Source: ECT2AJA-044 sp965262845
GTDB lineage: Bacteria; Bacteroidota; Bacteroidia; Flavobacteriales; ECT2AJA-044
Length of the DNA stretch: 64,000 nucleotides
Reading direction: 5' to 3'
NCBI GenBank assembly: GCA_965262845.1
Contig: CBDHFX010000002.1
Span: 248,001-312,000, forward strand
Positions 9,105-17,300 of the stretch are shown here, piece after piece (position 1 is the stretch's first letter; the number at the start of each line of letters is the position of its first letter). The position numbers and the translations under genes were made by a program. The notes under the pieces are model-generated. The model was not told where the DNA came from. It made no database searches and saw nothing but the letters and a program-made list of their open reading frames with translations.

Positions 9105-9875
9105 TCATACCCGATCGCAGATTTCGATCAATTTGATGAACTCACTGGCCTTCAGGGACGCCCCTCCAATAAGTCCGCCGTCAACATCGGGCTGTGAAAA
9201 AAGTTTTTCGGCGTTCGATGGCTTGCAGCTGCCACCATAGAGGATAGTGAGCGATTGGGCCAGGTCTTCTCCGAATCTGGACCGGACCCATCTGCGGATG
9301 AAGGCATGCATCTCCTGAGCCTGACCGGCCGTTGCCGTTTCGCCAGTGCCGATGGCCCATACTGGTTCATAGGCGATCACGACCCTGTTCATTTCTTCCT
9401 GGGTCAGACCGCCCAATACCTCTTCGAGCTGCGTCTTCACCACTTCCTCCTGACGCGCATGGTAGCGTTCCTGCAATTGCTCACCAATACAGTAGATCGG
9501 ACGAAGTTTGGCTGCGAAAGCCTGCTGTAGCTTCTTTAGTAACAATTCGCCGTTCTCAGCATGATGTGTGCGTCGTTCCGAGTGCCCCAGGATCACGTAT
9601 TGCGCTCCAATGGAAGAGATCATGAACGCGGCTACCTCGCCGGTAAATGCACCGGATCCGTGGGCCGAGCAATCCTGTGCGGCGACATATATGTTTGGAA
9701 AGTCACTGGTCATCTGCTGGATCGCCTCCAGGTGGAGGTAGGAGGGAGCAATCACTACCGAAACACGGGAAGTTTCCATTGCTTCGAGCTGATCTACGAT
9801 CTCACTGACCGTATTGATCCCGGTCGAAAAATCGTGGTTCATTTTCCAGTTTCCGGCAATCATTTTTGTTTCCAT
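9105..9875 (-). CDS. tpiA: Triosephosphate isomerase
   Basis: A 256-residue TIM-barrel enzyme interconverting dihydroxyacetone phosphate and glyceraldehyde 3-phosphate in glycolysis. All catalytic residues are present: N9 and K11 in 'AGNWKMN', H98 in 'LGHSERR' and E170 in 'AYEPVWAIGTG'; the phosphate-binding 'YGGS' and 'GGLIGGASL' are also intact. It is the last gene of a leftward operon: its ATG at 9875 lies 1 bp past the end of the permease gene, so translation is probably coupled. Confidence 0.97.
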   Translation of the reverse strand: METKMIAGNWKMNHDFSTGINTVSEIVDQLEAMETSRVSVVIAPSYLHLEAIQQMTSDFPNIYVAAQDCSAHGSGAFTGEVAAFMISSIGAQYVILGHSERRTHHAENGELLLKKLQQAFAAKLRPIYCIGEQLQERYHARQEEVVKTQLEEVLGGLTQEEMNRVVIAYEPVWAIGTGETATAGQAQEMHAFIRRWVRSRFGEDLAQSLTILYGGSCKPSNAEKLFSQPDVDGGLIGGASLKASEFIKLIEICDRV

Positions 9876-9876
9876 G

Positions 9877-10944
9877 TTAGGCAGTTTTCAATCGGGGGTC
9901 AAGCCACTGGTAAAGTGCATCGACACTTAGGTTAATGAGTACGAACATTGCACCGATCACCAGTACCGAGCCCATAACCACGGGCAGATCCAGCTGATCC
10001 AGAGCAGTTACAATTTCTTTTCCTAGCCCGTTCCACCCGAAGATGTATTCCACAAAAACGGCACCGGCCAGCATGGATGCGAACCAACCGCTTGTGGCAG
10101 TTACAACCGGGGTCAGGGCGTTGCGGACCGAGTGTTTCCATATGACCCTCACGGGTCTGAGGCCCTTCGCCTGAGCGGTACGTACATAATCCTGACCGAG
10201 CACATCAAGCAGGGAACCTCGCATGAGTTGAGTGATAACGGCAAGCGGACGAATTCCTAACGTGAACGCCGGGAGGATCAGGTTTTTGTAATTCAGGTGG
10301 ATACCTTCACCGAAATCGTCGGCGGAGTACAGACTGCCGGTCATGCCGAGACCTGTCCATTCCGACCAGACGAATCCGAATAGCCAGGCGATGAGGATGG
10401 CACTGAAGAATGAAGGAAGGGCCATGCCCAGGGTGCTGAAGACAGATAGGGCACGATCAACCCAGCCATCTGGCCGTAAGGCCGATAATGTACCCAGGAA
10501 TACCCCCGGCACAAAGGCCAGCACAATGCTGGCAATGGCGAGTACTATGGTGTTGGGTAAGGTAGCAGCGATGATCGATGTCACCGGAGTGCCGTTCCGC
10601 TGAAAGCTTTCGCGCAGATAGGGAGCCTTGATCGCAAGGGCATGACGGCCGAGCGGCACACTGGTGAGGATTGAATATCCTGGTTTATTGAGGTAGTTCA
10701 GTGCCATTTCATTTTGTCGATCGTGCCAGGAAATAGGGGAGAGGTCGTTTAAATAATAAGCGTATTGCACGATCAGCGGTCGGTCGAAACCATATTTGGC
10801 CCGAATGAGGGCCAGTTGTCCGGCATCTTCCCGTTGGTCAAGCATCATACGGGCCGGATCGCCGGGCAGTACGGCAAAAAGGAGGAACAGGACCGTGGCC
10901 AGGCCCCAAAGTACGGCGATGCTATACCCCAAACTTTTTGTCAT
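9877..10944 (-). CDS. ABC transporter permease, DppB/OppB family (orphan)
   Basis: A 355-residue inner-membrane permease. Residues 1-25 form the first membrane helix, followed by a long extracytoplasmic loop (to about residue 125) and then further helices. The EAA coupling motif is in 'YVRTAQAKGLRPVRVIWKHS', which contacts the ATPase, and 'GWFASMLAGAVFVEYIFGW' and the C-terminal 'DPRLKTA' are typical of dipeptide/oligopeptide permease B subunits. No second permease, ATPase or binding protein is adjacent, so partners must be encoded elsewhere. Placed between the BT_3928-like gene (47 bp upstream) and tpiA (1 bp downstream) in one operon. The substrate is not known; peptides or nickel would be the family default. 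Confidence 0.9.
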   Translation of the reverse strand: MTKSLGYSIAVLWGLATVLFLLFAVLPGDPARMMLDQREDAGQLALIRAKYGFDRPLIVQYAYYLNDLSPISWHDRQNEMALNYLNKPGYSILTSVPLGRHALAIKAPYLRESFQRNGTPVTSIIAATLPNTIVLAIASIVLAFVPGVFLGTLSALRPDGWVDRALSVFSTLGMALPSFFSAILIAWLFGFVWSEWTGLGMTGSLYSADDFGEGIHLNYKNLILPAFTLGIRPLAVITQLMRGSLLDVLGQDYVRTAQAKGLRPVRVIWKHSVRNALTPVVTATSGWFASMLAGAVFVEYIFGWNGLGKEIVTALDQLDLPVVMGSVLVIGAMFVLINLSVDALYQWLDPRLKTA

Positions 10945-10991
10945 AGGGCTAAGATAAGAGGCCTGAAAGAGTTATGGAACGAGGCCGTTGT

Positions 10992-12113
10992 TTATTTTTT
11001 CACAGCTTTACGGGCAGCTTCAAGGTTGGCAGGCAGGTCCTTGTAATGCCATTTGGCCTTGATGACGCCTTTTTGGATATACACCAAACCCGGATTGCTG
11101 CGAATGATCGTCTTTAACGTGGTTTCGTCGCAAAAAGCAACCTGATATTGTCCCTGTACCTTGTGACGATATTCCTCAACCTGATCGTAACCCGAGGCTG
11201 ACATCCCCAAAAAGATCACCCCCTCCTGGTCACAGCTGTGTACGAAGTCGTTGATCTTCCTGTGCAGTTCAGGATCAACTGGCGTTTCATCAATGCGGTA
11301 CATCACGAGCAGGAACAGCTCATCTTCCCGCATCAGCGATTCCGTGTAGTCTATGTCCCCGATGGTCATGGTAAAATCGTGGATCGGAGGGGTGTATCCC
11401 TTCCTGATCAATTTTTGGTCCCGGGAAACAAATTCCGCCCCTTCAATGTTCCAGGGCTCTTCTTCTGTTGAAAACTTTTTTTTGACCCCGTTCACTTTAT
11501 AGGTCCAGGTGATCTCGTATTCATCGGTCGGTGCGCCCTCGGGACGATCCATATCCTGCACGATGTCCGTTCCGATCTTGTAGGCACGGAAATCCATAAG
11601 TGGCAGGTGATGGATCACCCAATATGCCAGGAATCCCTGGAGTGCGATTGCCACGATCAAAATAATTCGTGCCGTAGCCAGGGAAAGAGCGGGTTTGATC
11701 GCCTTTTGCCTGATGAAGAGGAAGAGGATGGCGACACTCAGGATGACGTCCTTGGTAAATGACTGCCACGGGGTCAATGGGATCGCATCGCCAAAGCAGC
11801 CACAATCCGTTACCTTGTTGAAATACGCCGAATAGAAGGTCAAAAAGGTGAAAAAGATGATCATGAGGAGCAGTCCCCACATGGTCCATCTGCGGTACAC
11901 CCCGAGGATCAGGGCCAGTCCTGTCACAACCTCAAAAACACACAGGAATACGGCTAGTGTCAGGGCCAGCGGCACCATGAATTCCGTTCCAAACACCACA
12001 AAATATTCTTCCAGCTTGAAGGAAAAGCCTACCGGGTCGTTCAATTTTATCAACCCCGAAAAAATGAAAAGTACACCCGTCAGTATGCGAGTGATCTGCA
12101 CTACTATGTTCAT
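10992..12113 (-). CDS. BT_3928-like membrane protein, DoxX-type with C-terminal soluble domain
   Basis: A 373-residue protein. Residues 1-165 contain about four to five membrane helices of the DoxX/MauE kind, with 'GLIKLNDPVGFSFKLEEYF' early on and a redox-like pair C104/C106 in 'TDCGCFGDAIPLTPW'. The C-terminal half (about 185-373) is soluble and shows a thioredoxin-like outline ('ELFLLVMYRIDETP', 'YQVAFCDETTLKTIIRSNPG') without a CxxC. This matches the Bacteroidota family named after BT_3928, whose function is not established; a role in membrane-linked thiol chemistry is inference. The start overlaps the DUF1599 gene by 4 nt (ATGA), showing translational coupling. Confidence 0.88.
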   Translation of the reverse strand: MNIVVQITRILTGVLFIFSGLIKLNDPVGFSFKLEEYFVVFGTEFMVPLALTLAVFLCVFEVVTGLALILGVYRRWTMWGLLLMIIFFTFLTFYSAYFNKVTDCGCFGDAIPLTPWQSFTKDVILSVAILFLFIRQKAIKPALSLATARIILIVAIALQGFLAYWVIHHLPLMDFRAYKIGTDIVQDMDRPEGAPTDEYEITWTYKVNGVKKKFSTEEEPWNIEGAEFVSRDQKLIRKGYTPPIHDFTMTIGDIDYTESLMREDELFLLVMYRIDETPVDPELHRKINDFVHSCDQEGVIFLGMSASGYDQVEEYRHKVQGQYQVAFCDETTLKTIIRSNPGLVYIQKGVIKAKWHYKDLPANLEAARKAVKK

Positions 12114-12655
12114 GCTGCTACTTCGTTTAGTTTGATCAAGGCAAAGGCAGAATAATTGACCAGGTCATAATAATTGGCATCAACCCCTTCCGATACAAGT
12201 GTTAAACCCGCATGGTCCTCTATTTGTTTGATGCGCTGGAGTTTTTGGATGATCAGGTCCGTGAGGGAGCTTATCCGCATATCGCGCCAGGCCTCTCCGT
12301 AGTCGTGATTTTTGGCCACCATCAATTCCCTGGCTTTTTGTGCCTGCTCGTCATACGCGGCGGCGGCTTCCTCATCACTCAGGTCTGGCTGTTCTGCCAC
12401 GCCCTTCTCTTTTTGGATAAGGGCCATGAGGCTGTAGTTCAGAATGCCTGTGAACTCACTGCGGATATCGTCTGCCACCATCTGCCTACCTTTATTTTCG
12501 ATACTCCGGATACGCCGTGCCTTGATAAAGATCTGATCGGTCAGCGACGGCAGCCGCAGGATGCGCCATGCAGATCCATAATCTTTCCCTTTCTTTGTGT
12601 AGAGGTCGCGGCACGCCGAAATTACGGCATCGTACTGCACTTCGGTCTTACTCAT
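12110..12655 (-). CDS. DUF1599 domain protein
   Basis: A 181-residue protein of the DUF1599 family ('nucleotide modification associated domain 1'), biochemical role unknown. It contains two similar halves: 'KDYGSAWRILRLPSLTDQIF' at about residues 24-43 and 'HDYGEAWRDMRISSLTDLII' at about 117-136, each followed by a 'RI..IE' helix, so an internal duplication is visible. The open frame extends to 12709, but ATG at 12655 ('MSKTEVQYD') gives the usual family start and leaves a 44-bp gap to the divergent folP. First gene of the operon DUF1599 > BT_3928-like > permease > tpiA. Confidence 0.88.
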   Translation of the reverse strand: MSKTEVQYDAVISACRDLYTKKGKDYGSAWRILRLPSLTDQIFIKARRIRSIENKGRQMVADDIRSEFTGILNYSLMALIQKEKGVAEQPDLSDEEAAAAYDEQAQKARELMVAKNHDYGEAWRDMRISSLTDLIIQKLQRIKQIEDHAGLTLVSEGVDANYYDLVNYSAFALIKLNEVAA

Positions 12656-12699
12656 GATCCTTGCCTGTGACGACGTCCAAAGGTACGCTTTTTGGCCAG

Positions 12700-13527
12700 A
12701 TGCCCTCAATCCTCATACAGGGTCGCTTGTTTGATCTTTCTACCCCGCGTGTCATGGGTATCCTCAATGTTACCTGCGATTCCTTCGTTGCCGAAAGTCG
12801 CGTTGCCGGTGCAGACGAAGTCCGAAGGAAAGCCTCGCAACTGGTTTCGGAAGGAGCCGACCTCCTGGACCTGGGGGCCTATTCGAGCCGTCCTGGTGCC
12901 GATGATATACCGATGGAGGAGGAGTGGAACCGATTAAAAAAGGTGATAGGGCCCTTGCGGGCCGATTTTCCCCGCATACCGATCAGTATTGACACTTTTC
13001 GGACTGAAATTGCCCGTCGGGCCATTGACCAGGGAATGGATATCATTAACGATATTTCGGGTGGATCCGATAATGGGATGTTCTCCCTGGTGGCATCGCA
13101 CAGGATCCCGTACATTTTGATGCACATGCAGGGAAATCCGCAAACGATGCAAACTGCTCCGTCCTACACGGATGTGGTTAGCGAAGTGAACCTATACCTT
13201 GCTCAGCGGATACGGCAACTGCGCGATCTGGGGGTTCATGACATCATTGCTGATGTGGGGTTCGGCTTTGGAAAAACGCTGGAGCAAAATTACTCCTTGC
13301 TACGGGAACTGCGCCAGTTCAGGGCCCTGAGCGTGCCACTGCTCGTTGGGATCAGTCGAAAAAGCATGATAAACCGCGTATTGGATATCCGGCCGCAGGC
13401 CGCCCTGAATGGGACCAGTATTTTGCATGCCTTCGCCCTGGAACGGGGTGCTTCGGTTTTGCGGGTGCACGACGTCCGCGAAGCAGTGGAGGCAGTGAAA
13501 TTGTTCAGGGCTCTACGAGCCAATTGA
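12700..13527 (+). CDS. folP: Dihydropteroate synthase
   Basis: A 275-residue TIM-barrel enzyme joining p-aminobenzoate to 6-hydroxymethyl-7,8-dihydropterin pyrophosphate in folate synthesis, the sulfonamide target. Motifs seen: 'RVMGILNVTCDSF' (residues 17-29, with the metal-binding N23), 'LDLGAYSSRPGA', 'PISIDTFR', 'IINDISGG', 'LMHMQGNP' and 'GISRKSMINRVL'. Two positions differ from the usual text: Cys26 replaces the proline of 'NVTPDSF', and Ser replaces Thr in 'STRPG'. ATG at 12700 is chosen because 'GRLFDLSTPRVMGILN' is the usual N-terminus; the 13 codons before it begin with TTG and look unlike the family. Followed after 25 bp by cdaA in the same direction. Confidence 0.95.
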   Translation: MPSILIQGRLFDLSTPRVMGILNVTCDSFVAESRVAGADEVRRKASQLVSEGADLLDLGAYSSRPGADDIPMEEEWNRLKKVIGPLRADFPRIPISIDTFRTEIARRAIDQGMDIINDISGGSDNGMFSLVASHRIPYILMHMQGNPQTMQTAPSYTDVVSEVNLYLAQRIRQLRDLGVHDIIADVGFGFGKTLEQNYSLLRELRQFRALSVPLLVGISRKSMINRVLDIRPQAALNGTSILHAFALERGASVLRVHDVREAVEAVKLFRALRAN

Positions 13528-13552
13528 TTACTTTAGCGCCAAATGCCTGGCT

Positions 13553-14329
13553 GTGGGTTTTCTCGACTTCGGTATTCTGGACATTATTGACATCGTTTTG
13601 GTGGCGATCCTGCTTTATCAGCTGTATCAGTTGGTCAAGGGTACGGTGGCGATCAACATCCTGATCGGGGTTACGGCCATTTATCTGCTCTGGAAGATCG
13701 TGGAGGCACTGAAAATGGAGCTGCTCAGTGAGATCCTGGGACAGTTCATCGGGGTGGGAATGATTGCCCTGATCATTGTATTCCAGCAGGAACTGCGGAA
13801 ATTCCTGCTTATGGTCGGGAATAGAAGTTTCAGTAGTCGGAAGAATCTGTTGCGACAGCTCCTCAACTTTAGCCGGAAAACGGATGAGCATAAGGTCAAT
13901 GTGAACACGATCGTGGAAGCCGCCAGGGATATGGCGAAGGAACGAACCGGAACACTCATGGTGATTACCCGAAATTCGGAACTCAACCAGATCTCGGATA
14001 CCGGAGACCGAATAGAAGCGGGATTGTCGAAATGGCTCCTCGAAAGTATTTTTTCGAAGAATAGTCCGCTACACGATGGTGCTGTGATCATTCGGGGCAG
14101 CAAGATCGTGGCTGCGCGCACGGTTTTACCGACTACCGAACGACACGACGTGCCAGCGCATTTCGGCATGCGTCATCGGGCAGCGCTCGGTGTGAGTGAA
14201 CAAAGCGATGCCCTGGTAGTGGTGGTATCGGAAGAAACCGGAAAGATCAGCTATGCGGCGTCAGGAGACCTGCTGGTCAACCTGGAACCTATGGAACTCC
14301 GGGAACAGCTGGAGAAGGATCTGATCTAG
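13553..14329 (+). CDS. cdaA: Diadenylate cyclase, CdaA type
   Basis: A 258-residue membrane-bound enzyme that makes the second messenger c-di-AMP from two ATP. Three hydrophobic segments span residues ~9-80, and the DAC domain follows with the catalytic D175-G-A in 'PLHDGAVII' and R207-H-R in 'GMRHRAALG'. The start is GTG at 13553: the only nearby ATG (13543) is in another frame, and 'MGFLDFGILDIIDIVLVAI' fits the family N-terminus. It forms a two-gene unit with folP, an arrangement familiar in Bacteroidota, instead of the cdaA-cdaR-glmM order of Firmicutes. Convergent with the first protease gene, leaving a 52-bp gap. Confidence 0.95.
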   Translation: MGFLDFGILDIIDIVLVAILLYQLYQLVKGTVAINILIGVTAIYLLWKIVEALKMELLSEILGQFIGVGMIALIIVFQQELRKFLLMVGNRSFSSRKNLLRQLLNFSRKTDEHKVNVNTIVEAARDMAKERTGTLMVITRNSELNQISDTGDRIEAGLSKWLLESIFSKNSPLHDGAVIIRGSKIVAARTVLPTTERHDVPAHFGMRHRAALGVSEQSDALVVVVSEETGKISYAASGDLLVNLEPMELREQLEKDLI

Positions 14330-14381
14330 GGAATTCAAAAGCGTTTTTCCTCTGTTTTTAGTTCCCGGATGCCATCGCAGA

Positions 14382-17300
14382 TCATTGCCTGATCAATGGG
14401 CTGTGCCAGAAATGAGTGGCACTCACAACCTGTAACTGATACCATGCGGCTGCAAGTCCGTTGAGCCACCATGTCATACCATGCCTAAGATCTGCTCCAT
14501 TTGTGATCTCCGTGCGGATAATACGACCCTGGGCATCAACCAGCCGAACCGTCACCTCTCCATTCAGGGTCTTGCCAGTGTATTTGAGGGTGACCTGATC
14601 CTTTGCTGGCTGTGGAAACAGATCAAAGACTTCAGCAGGCCACTCTTCCAGTCCGATTCCCTCTATCAATATGATCACAGTACTGGTGGTGCTGCCGCAA
14701 GGGCTGTAAACGGTCAGCTGAACCGGGTAGGTTCCATTAGCCGTGAATGTGTGCGTTGGCAAAAAAATGGTTGAGGTGTTTCCGTCTCCAAAGTCCCAGA
14801 ATACCGAGTCAACCTCTGACGGAAGAGCATCTGGAAAGAAGTTGACCGTACCAGCGCTGGGATTCACAAAGGAGAAGCTTGAGGTGGCACTTTCTGTAAT
14901 CGTTATACAGGCAAAAGCGTTTGAAGCCAAATTGCTGTTATTTGCCGAAAGGGCTACCGTTTTGCTTCCGCTTACGGTATAGGTAACATTGTGCGGGCCC
15001 GGTCCTGTCGCTGTTCCTGGCGTGGCTCCGGGACCAAAGTCCCAGTTGTAGTTCTGGAATGCGTTGCCCGATCCGTCCGAGAAGGTCACCGTTTCCCCTG
15101 TACAGGCATCTGTAGCACTGGTAATGATACTCAGGGCCGATGATGGAGTACTGATATTGATATTGTCTATGTACAGGTTGTTTCCGTATCCGCTCTTGGC
15201 AATCCAGCGAATTTGGACCTCGGTGTAGCCTGAGTAGGACGAGAGGTCAATGTCGGTACAGGCCGTTCCACCTCCGCACCATTCGGTGGCCGAAACAGGC
15301 GAAAAATCCGAGTTCTGGTCCGGAACGGTTTCAAATCCACCTCCGGGAGCACCGTCATAACTGGCCAAACGAATCCAGGTTACTCCACAATCTGTGGAAA
15401 TGAATACGGCCATACTGTCGTATAGCGTGGCACTGTATCGGGCGTAGGCGTGATCAAAGGTCAGATGAGCTCCCACTGTACCAGTAAAATCCAGGATCGG
15501 AGTAGTCAGCCAATCCTCAACCTCTTGATTTTGTGCGCCACTGTAGAGAAAATTATTGATTCCTGCGGCCTGGGAGCCACAATTACCGGAAGCTGCAAGA
15601 TGTTCCCAGGTGATGTCATCGTCGGGATTATTCACCTGAAAGCGATCAAAGCCTGAAGGTGTCTCAAAATCTTCGAAGAACGGCAGTGTTTGGCTACCAA
15701 TAACGATTGGCTGGACAGATCCGACCGAATCAACCCCAACGCCATTATCCGCTGTCATGCCTACCGTGTAATTTCCGGGAGCCGTAAACTGTACACTGAT
15801 GCTTTGCGAAGTGGAACTGGTTCCGTTCACATAGTTCCAGCCAGTGGCAGGATTGATATGCCAGCTAAATGCACTGGGCGAACCGGTAGAGGTATTCGTG
15901 AAATGGATCACCGTTCCCGGGCACCCCTCTGAGGCCCCCGCTATAAAGGCTGCATTTGGCGCACTTGTTACCGCTTCGATCCTGAAGTCATCCAGAGCCA
16001 GATCCGATCGGGCGCCCGGACCGGTAACCCCGCGCAACCGCACCACCACCGTATCTCCTGAATAGGCATTTAGATTAACGGATGCCAGGTTCCAGGCAGA
16101 GCCCTGATCACCGGCCACGATCGGAATGACATCCTCAAACAGGCGTCCGTTCACGACCAGATCCGTATGCAGCTCACCCTGATGCACCCCTTCCATGTGA
16201 TAGTGGTAGGTTAACTCAATAGGGGGCGATAACGGCAATATTACGCACGGGGAGTACAGTATTGCTTCCTGGTAACGACATCCACCTGATGCCTCCAGGT
16301 ACAGGTACATTCCAGTACTGTTTCCGGGATCGTGATCCTGATCCGGCCCGGTTCCTGGTGACGGGGTACCTCCAGAATTCGCTCTCCAGTCAATGTCATC
16401 ACTGGCACCGTTGGGCAAATTGACCCATCCTCCCGGGAGGGGGCAAACGGTGGCTTCGCAATCGCTTGCTGTATTGCAGGCCGTAAACGATTCCAGATTA
16501 TCTGCCCAAGGCGACACAGTGGCTGTACCCGGGCTCAGGAAATAGAAACTCGCTTTCGCCGTGTCGTTATAGAGATTTTGATCCAAGGTATCACTGCGAT
16601 ATACCACCAGGGCATTGGTACCGCTTCCGTTTGGAATAAGAGCCTGACCAAAAGCAAGTTCCTTCGATTCTCCCGCCAGCAGGGTGTCGGTAAAGGCCTC
16701 CGTCACGGTTGTATTCGCATCATGCCCATAGGTCAGACTCAATCCAAATACATCGTTGTTCCCAAAATTGGTTGCACGCACTGCAACCTCAGCTTGTCCG
16801 GTATTCCCACATCCTGGGTTCGGACCGTGGAATGGCGACAATAACGTTAGTCCAATGTCATGATCCAGCACACAATTCTGAATGCCGGCCGAAACAAAAA
16901 GGGCGTCGCGACGCTCTCCCTTTCCACCGTTGGCGCCTACGGCGCGAATAGTATAGTAGTGGTCCACAGAGGTATTGTGCTGTAAAACAGCACCAAAAGT
17001 ATCTGTTACTGTTCCTGCTATCTGCATATAAGCTGTATCCAGATGCATTATTTCATAGGAAGCGGCTCCAGGCACAGGATCCCATGTAAAGAAAATGGAG
17101 TCCGGACAGATCAACGGAGCCTGAAAGTTTTCAACCCGACGCAAAGCCGTATTGGCACTGTCACTTTGATCCGAATCGGATCCACGGCTCACACGCACCA
17201 ATACTTCATCACTGGCAAGGGTTCCCGGAACGCTCCAGTCTTTGTAACGCTGGTTTGCACCGGCTGTTCCAATGCTATTCCAGGTTGTTCCATCGTCATC

